From an uncultured Opitutia bacterium (lineage in GTDB: Bacteria; Verrucomicrobiota; Verrucomicrobiia; Opitutales; JABJCN01): DNA of 52,099 nt. Shown in pieces: positions 49,370-52,099 of the stretch; the first letter of the stretch is position 1; each line of letters starts with the position of its first letter. The position numbers and the translations under genes were made by a program. The notes below the pieces were generated by a model. It made no database searches. It was not told the origin of the DNA and saw nothing but the letters and a program-made list of their open reading frames with translations. The stretch is from positions 1 through 52,099 of the forward strand of contig CAJWSN010000001.1 in the NCBI GenBank assembly GCA_913046175.1, read 5' to 3'.

Positions 49370-50278
49370 TTATTTGGATATAGGGATGTAGCCGTTATCC
49401 ACCACGACCTTCTGCCCGGCCTCCGAGAGACACCAATCAATGTAAGCCTTGGTGGCGCCTTTGGGATCACCGAGGGTGTACATAAAGAGTGGGCGAGCGA
49501 TGGGATATTTGCCGCTTTGGGCATTCTCCAGATTTGGCTCATAGGCGTCATTGCCTGTTTCGGTCGCAATCCTGAGCATTTTTACTTCTTCAGTTGCATA
49601 ACCCATCCCACTGTAGCCAATGGCACTGGGCGTTTTGCCCACCAATTCCACAACGTCCTTGGACCCGTGCAGGTCGCGCGAGCCCAACTTGAATTCCTTC
49701 CCCTTGGACACCACGGTTTCCTTGAAGTAAACATAAGTACCGGAGTTGGACTGGCGACTGACGCGGATAATCTCATCGTTGCCATCGGAGGCCTTGACGC
49801 CCAATTGTGTCCACTTCGTGATGGTGCCGCCCTCTCCAAAAATCTGGCCCAGTTGAGCGATGGTAATCTTTTCCAGGGGGTTGTCCTTGTGTACATATAC
49901 GGCGAGCGCATCCAGTCCCATGGTAAACAGTTTGGGCTCTGCATCATTTTGATTTTTGGCCTTGGTGATCTCCTTGTCCTTCATGGCCCGGCTGCAGTTG
50001 GCGATGTGGGTCGTCCCATTAATGAGGGCTGCAATGCCGGTACCCGAACCTCCACCGGAAACCTCGACCGATACACCGGGGTCGACTGTTGCATATGCCT
50101 CCGCCCAGGCTTGGGCGAGGTTGACCATGGTGTCAGAGCCGGCATTTTGAATAAGAGTCTTGCTGGCACCACCGGCGCCGGCACCACCACCGCCGCCACA
50201 GGACGGGAAGAGAAAGGCCGCAGCGGTAGCGAAGCCCAGGGTTGTTAAAACTTGGCACAGAATTTTCTTTTCCTTCAT
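49370..50278 (-). CDS. pstS: Phosphate-binding lipoprotein PstS
   Basis: A 302-residue phosphate-binding protein with a lipoprotein signal ending LFPSC (Cys about 27) and a Gly-rich spacer. The mature part starts IQNAGSDTMVNLAQAWAEAY, with GGGSGTGIAALINGTTHIANCSR making up the phosphate-binding loops, and VSRQSNSGTYVYFKETV and GYSGMGYATEEVK later. It delivers phosphate to PstC-PstA in the periplasm. It is the second gene of the operon, overlapping the phoU fusion stop by four bases. Confidence 0.95.
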   Translation of the reverse strand: MKEKKILCQVLTTLGFATAAAFLFPSCGGGGGAGAGGASKTLIQNAGSDTMVNLAQAWAEAYATVDPGVSVEVSGGGSGTGIAALINGTTHIANCSRAMKDKEITKAKNQNDAEPKLFTMGLDALAVYVHKDNPLEKITIAQLGQIFGEGGTITKWTQLGVKASDGNDEIIRVSRQSNSGTYVYFKETVVSKGKEFKLGSRDLHGSKDVVELVGKTPSAIGYSGMGYATEEVKMLRIATETGNDAYEPNLENAQSGKYPIARPLFMYTLGDPKGATKAYIDWCLSEAGQKVVVDNGYIPISK

Positions 50279-51405
50279 TCCTTGTTGTTTTCTTTGTTGT
50301 TTTGTTCGCCAAGGAAGGCTTCGGCGAGATCTTGGATTTGTTTTTTCAGATAGTTGAAAGTATTCTCGTAGGCCTCCTGTATTTCCTCCTCGGAACCCTC
50401 AAACTCAGAGGGATCCTTCACCTTCCATTCCACGCCAATGGTGCGGGTCGGTGGTGCGGGAAAAGCGCGCCTGGCAGCTTTGCGCAGGGCAATGACTATA
50501 TGGTAATGCTCCAGGTTGGGGATGTGGTCGATGGACTTTGTGATCTTGTTCGAGATGTTGATGTCCTTATCGAGTAGAAAGCGGGCGGTGCGCTCATCCA
50601 CCTTCTGGGGCTCAACGCCGGCACTGCTGAAAATGAAATTCTGGTATTCCAGGGAATTGCCGACTGCCTCGGCAATCTGGGTGGTGCAGGAATTGGTCTT
50701 GTCGACGAAGATGACACGAAAGACCTCTGTGCCCAGGTGCTTCATGTATTTGCCGGTGCACATGTAGAGGGCCTCCTCGCAAATGTTGGCCGATTGGTTG
50801 GCCGCGCGTTCGTAACGACGCACCACCGTCATCAGGGAGGTCATGGCCTCCATGGGAAGCTTGTTGTGCTCCCGCTGCAGGAGAAGGTCCTCATTAATCT
50901 CGTCACGCATCTGTTGGGCATTCTCATCCTCCTTGATGGTGGCCCAGGCCAACTCAGCATCCTCCTCAAGAAACGCCTGCGCGGCCTGCTCCAGCATTTG
51001 AGCGGCCACATCACTGAGACCCTGTAGCTTTTGGGAGTCGAAATCAATCTCGAGGGAATTCAGGATCAGCACCTCCCGCGCAATACTTTCCGCATAATCA
51101 CCGATGCGTTCAAGTTCCTGGTTGATCTTGATCGTTGCGTAGACAAAGCGAAGGGAACCAGCAACCGGTTGCTGCCGCAGGAGGAACTCCAGGCAAAGCC
51201 GGTCCACTTCCTGTTCCAGGTCGTCAATCCGCTGGTCGCGAAGAATAATCGAATAGGCGAGGGTGCCATTTTGCTCCATGAGGGCGGTGCGACTGTCCAC
51301 AAGCGCCTGCTTAACTTGTTGCGCCATCTGGCGCACCTTTCGACGTATGCGCTTGATGTCCTTTTGCAGACTGGCGTCCAGATGAGGGGTCGGGTTCGTT
51401 TCCAT
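50275..51405 (-). CDS. phoU: PhoU fused to an ArsC-like domain lacking catalytic residues
   Basis: A 376-residue protein and first gene of the pst operon. Residues about 1-222 are PhoU with two helical repeats (KINQELERIGDYAESIAR and VVRRYERAANQSANICEE carry the metal/phosphate signatures). Residues about 228-345 align with the ArsC-like protein at 45441: VIFVDKTNSCTTQIAEAV against VLFVCIHNSARSQMAEAF, SAGVEP against SAGLEP, and KDPS against PDPS. The P-loop Cys is Asp235 and the Arg is Thr241, so phosphatase chemistry should be lost. PhoU normally damps PstSCAB and PhoR. The added domain may sense phosphate or arsenate, an inference. A Lys/Asn/Glu-rich tail ends it. Confidence 0.92.
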   Translation of the reverse strand: METNPTPHLDASLQKDIKRIRRKVRQMAQQVKQALVDSRTALMEQNGTLAYSIILRDQRIDDLEQEVDRLCLEFLLRQQPVAGSLRFVYATIKINQELERIGDYAESIAREVLILNSLEIDFDSQKLQGLSDVAAQMLEQAAQAFLEEDAELAWATIKEDENAQQMRDEINEDLLLQREHNKLPMEAMTSLMTVVRRYERAANQSANICEEALYMCTGKYMKHLGTEVFRVIFVDKTNSCTTQIAEAVGNSLEYQNFIFSSAGVEPQKVDERTARFLLDKDINISNKITKSIDHIPNLEHYHIVIALRKAARRAFPAPPTRTIGVEWKVKDPSEFEGSEEEIQEAYENTFNYLKKQIQDLAEAFLGEQNNKENNKE

Positions 51406-51449
51406 GATGCAATTGCTGAATAAATATAATGTGGAAAGAAGACGTGCGG

Positions 51450-51466
51450 GTTACGGGATTGTTACG
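51450..51466. promoter_or_regulatory. GTTACG direct repeats at 11-base spacing between the phoU fusion and ppk2
   Basis: GTTACG occurs at 51450-51455 and 51461-51466, exactly 11 bases apart, the spacing used by PhoB/PhoP-type Pho boxes. A second pair, TGTCAC at 51545-51550 and TGTTAC at 51557-51562, is 12 bases apart. They lie in the 220-base divergent gap between the pst operon and ppk2, where a phosphate regulator would be expected. The sequences only partly match known Pho-box consensus. Confidence 0.35.
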
Positions 51467-51625
51467 TTTGTGCAACAAGGCTTCCAGGCGGTTTCCTTGA
51501 GCGGCTGATTATCCAGGCGAGCTTGCGACCATGCTTGAATGAAATGTCACAAAAAATGTTACAATTTCTTGGTTTCCGTTGACGGAAATTTTTATAGGAT
51601 TGCATGTCATTTTTCATTCTAGGTG

Positions 51626-52099
51626 ATGGGCAAGACAAAAAAAATGCAGCTGGCGATGTTCCGTTTTTATGAGAACATCGACTATCGCACGTACGTTCGG
51701 GAAAAGAAGCGCCTGCAGGTGGAGCTGCTTAACCTGCAACAATGGATCATTGAAAACAAAAGGCGTGTGGCCCTGGTTTTTGAGGGACGTGATGCGGCGG
51801 GCAAGGGGTCTACAATCAAGCGGTTTGTCGAGAATTTGATGCCCAAGTACCTACGGGTGGTGGAACTGGACAACCCCACTCCGGCTGAATCCAAGAGATG
51901 GTTTCATCGTTACGAGAAACATCTCCCCAATCCCGGTGAACTCGTCTTTTTTGACCGATCCTGGTATAATCGCGCCCTGATCGAGCCCACCATGGGCTAC
52001 TGCAAGAAAAACCAGTATAAGTATTTCATGGACAAGGTGCTGGATTGGGAGGAGGCATTAATTCGCTCCGGGCTGATCCTTATCAAGTTCTACCTCTCG
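51626..52099 (+). CDS. ppk2: Polyphosphate kinase 2 (C-terminus beyond the right edge)
   Basis: The visible 158 codons encode a PPK2-family kinase, which transfers phosphate between polyphosphate and nucleotides. Walker A is EGRDAAGKGSTIKR near residue 59 and Walker B is VFFDRSWYNRA near residue 118. ATG at 51626 is used; a GTG at 51623 is in frame. The window edge cuts it at 52099 with the frame open, so completeness is unknown. It is divergent from the pst operon, which fits coordinated phosphate uptake and storage. Confidence 0.92.
   Translation, partial: MGKTKKMQLAMFRFYENIDYRTYVREKKRLQVELLNLQQWIIENKRRVALVFEGRDAAGKGSTIKRFVENLMPKYLRVVELDNPTPAESKRWFHRYEKHLPNPGELVFFDRSWYNRALIEPTMGYCKKNQYKYFMDKVLDWEEALIRSGLILIKFYLS

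Noticed and set aside
1..52099. CRISPR arrays, insertion sequences, prophage or riboswitches
   Set aside because: No regularly spaced repeats, transposase or integrase motifs, phage structural genes or recognisable riboswitch cores were seen on either strand.

Overview
The window looks like chromosomal DNA of a free-living, probably aquatic Gram-negative bacterium, most likely Verrucomicrobiota of the Opitutales/Puniceicoccales type. This is an inference from gene content: Gfo/Idh/MocA dehydrogenases with sugar isomerases, a fused SecDF, a NfeD/flotillin cassette, a DUF1343 (NamZ) protein, and many starts without a clear Shine-Dalgarno. I saw no insertion sequence, integrase, CRISPR array or rRNA. 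One tRNA (Pro, GGG) is present. Both window edges cut genes.

Layout. 1-3.0 kb (minus strand): a cut membrane protein, dnaN, a solo RelE/ParE-like protein and an aldose-epimerase-like protein; the dnaN upstream gap carries DnaA-box-like motifs. 3.0-6.6 kb (plus): long NfeD protease, short NfeD, FloA and a small membrane-anchored protein. 6.6-10.1 kb (minus): FtsK and a RodZ-like protein. 10.2-14.2 kb (plus): ManA, GrpE, DnaJ, a heptose-phosphate adenylyltransferase and PurN. 14.2-17.6 kb (minus): dehydrogenase, sugar isomerase, dehydrogenase. 17.7-21.2 kb: a zincless Fpg/Nei glycosylase, a 489-base gap with twin hairpins, an unrecognised protein with kinase-fold motifs, and a third dehydrogenase. 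21.4-26.8 kb (plus): an unusual three-gene module made of a 945-residue coiled-coil membrane protein, a lipoprotein with about 27-residue Trp repeats, and a class 3 lipase.

26.9-36.0 kb: tRNA-Pro, a DUF5684 membrane protein, an operon exoIII - LMW phosphatase - fructosamine-kinase-like - TrmH, a 3-hydroxyisobutyrate-dehydrogenase-like gene with a small membrane protein, a TIR/membrane/Wzz-like protein, and a fusion of a beta-lactamase-fold (AmiE-like) hydrolase with NamZ. 36.1-45.2 kb (plus): CarB, PurU, YajC, SecDF, RecJ. 45.4-52.1 kb: a phosphate locus with an ArsC-like enzyme and a leftward pst operon (phoU fusion, pstS, pstC, pstA, two pstB), divergent from a polyphosphate kinase 2 gene.

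The phosphate locus is the most striking region. It encodes two different PstB ATPases whose lost motifs all fall in one of the two composite ATP sites. It also encodes a PhoU fused to an ArsC-like domain that lacks the catalytic Cys and Arg, while an intact ArsC paralogue lies at the other end of the cluster. Together these suggest an asymmetric phosphate pump with a built-in oxyanion-sensing PhoU. The TIR fusion, the Trp-repeat module and the kinase-like protein are the other candidates for undescribed biology.
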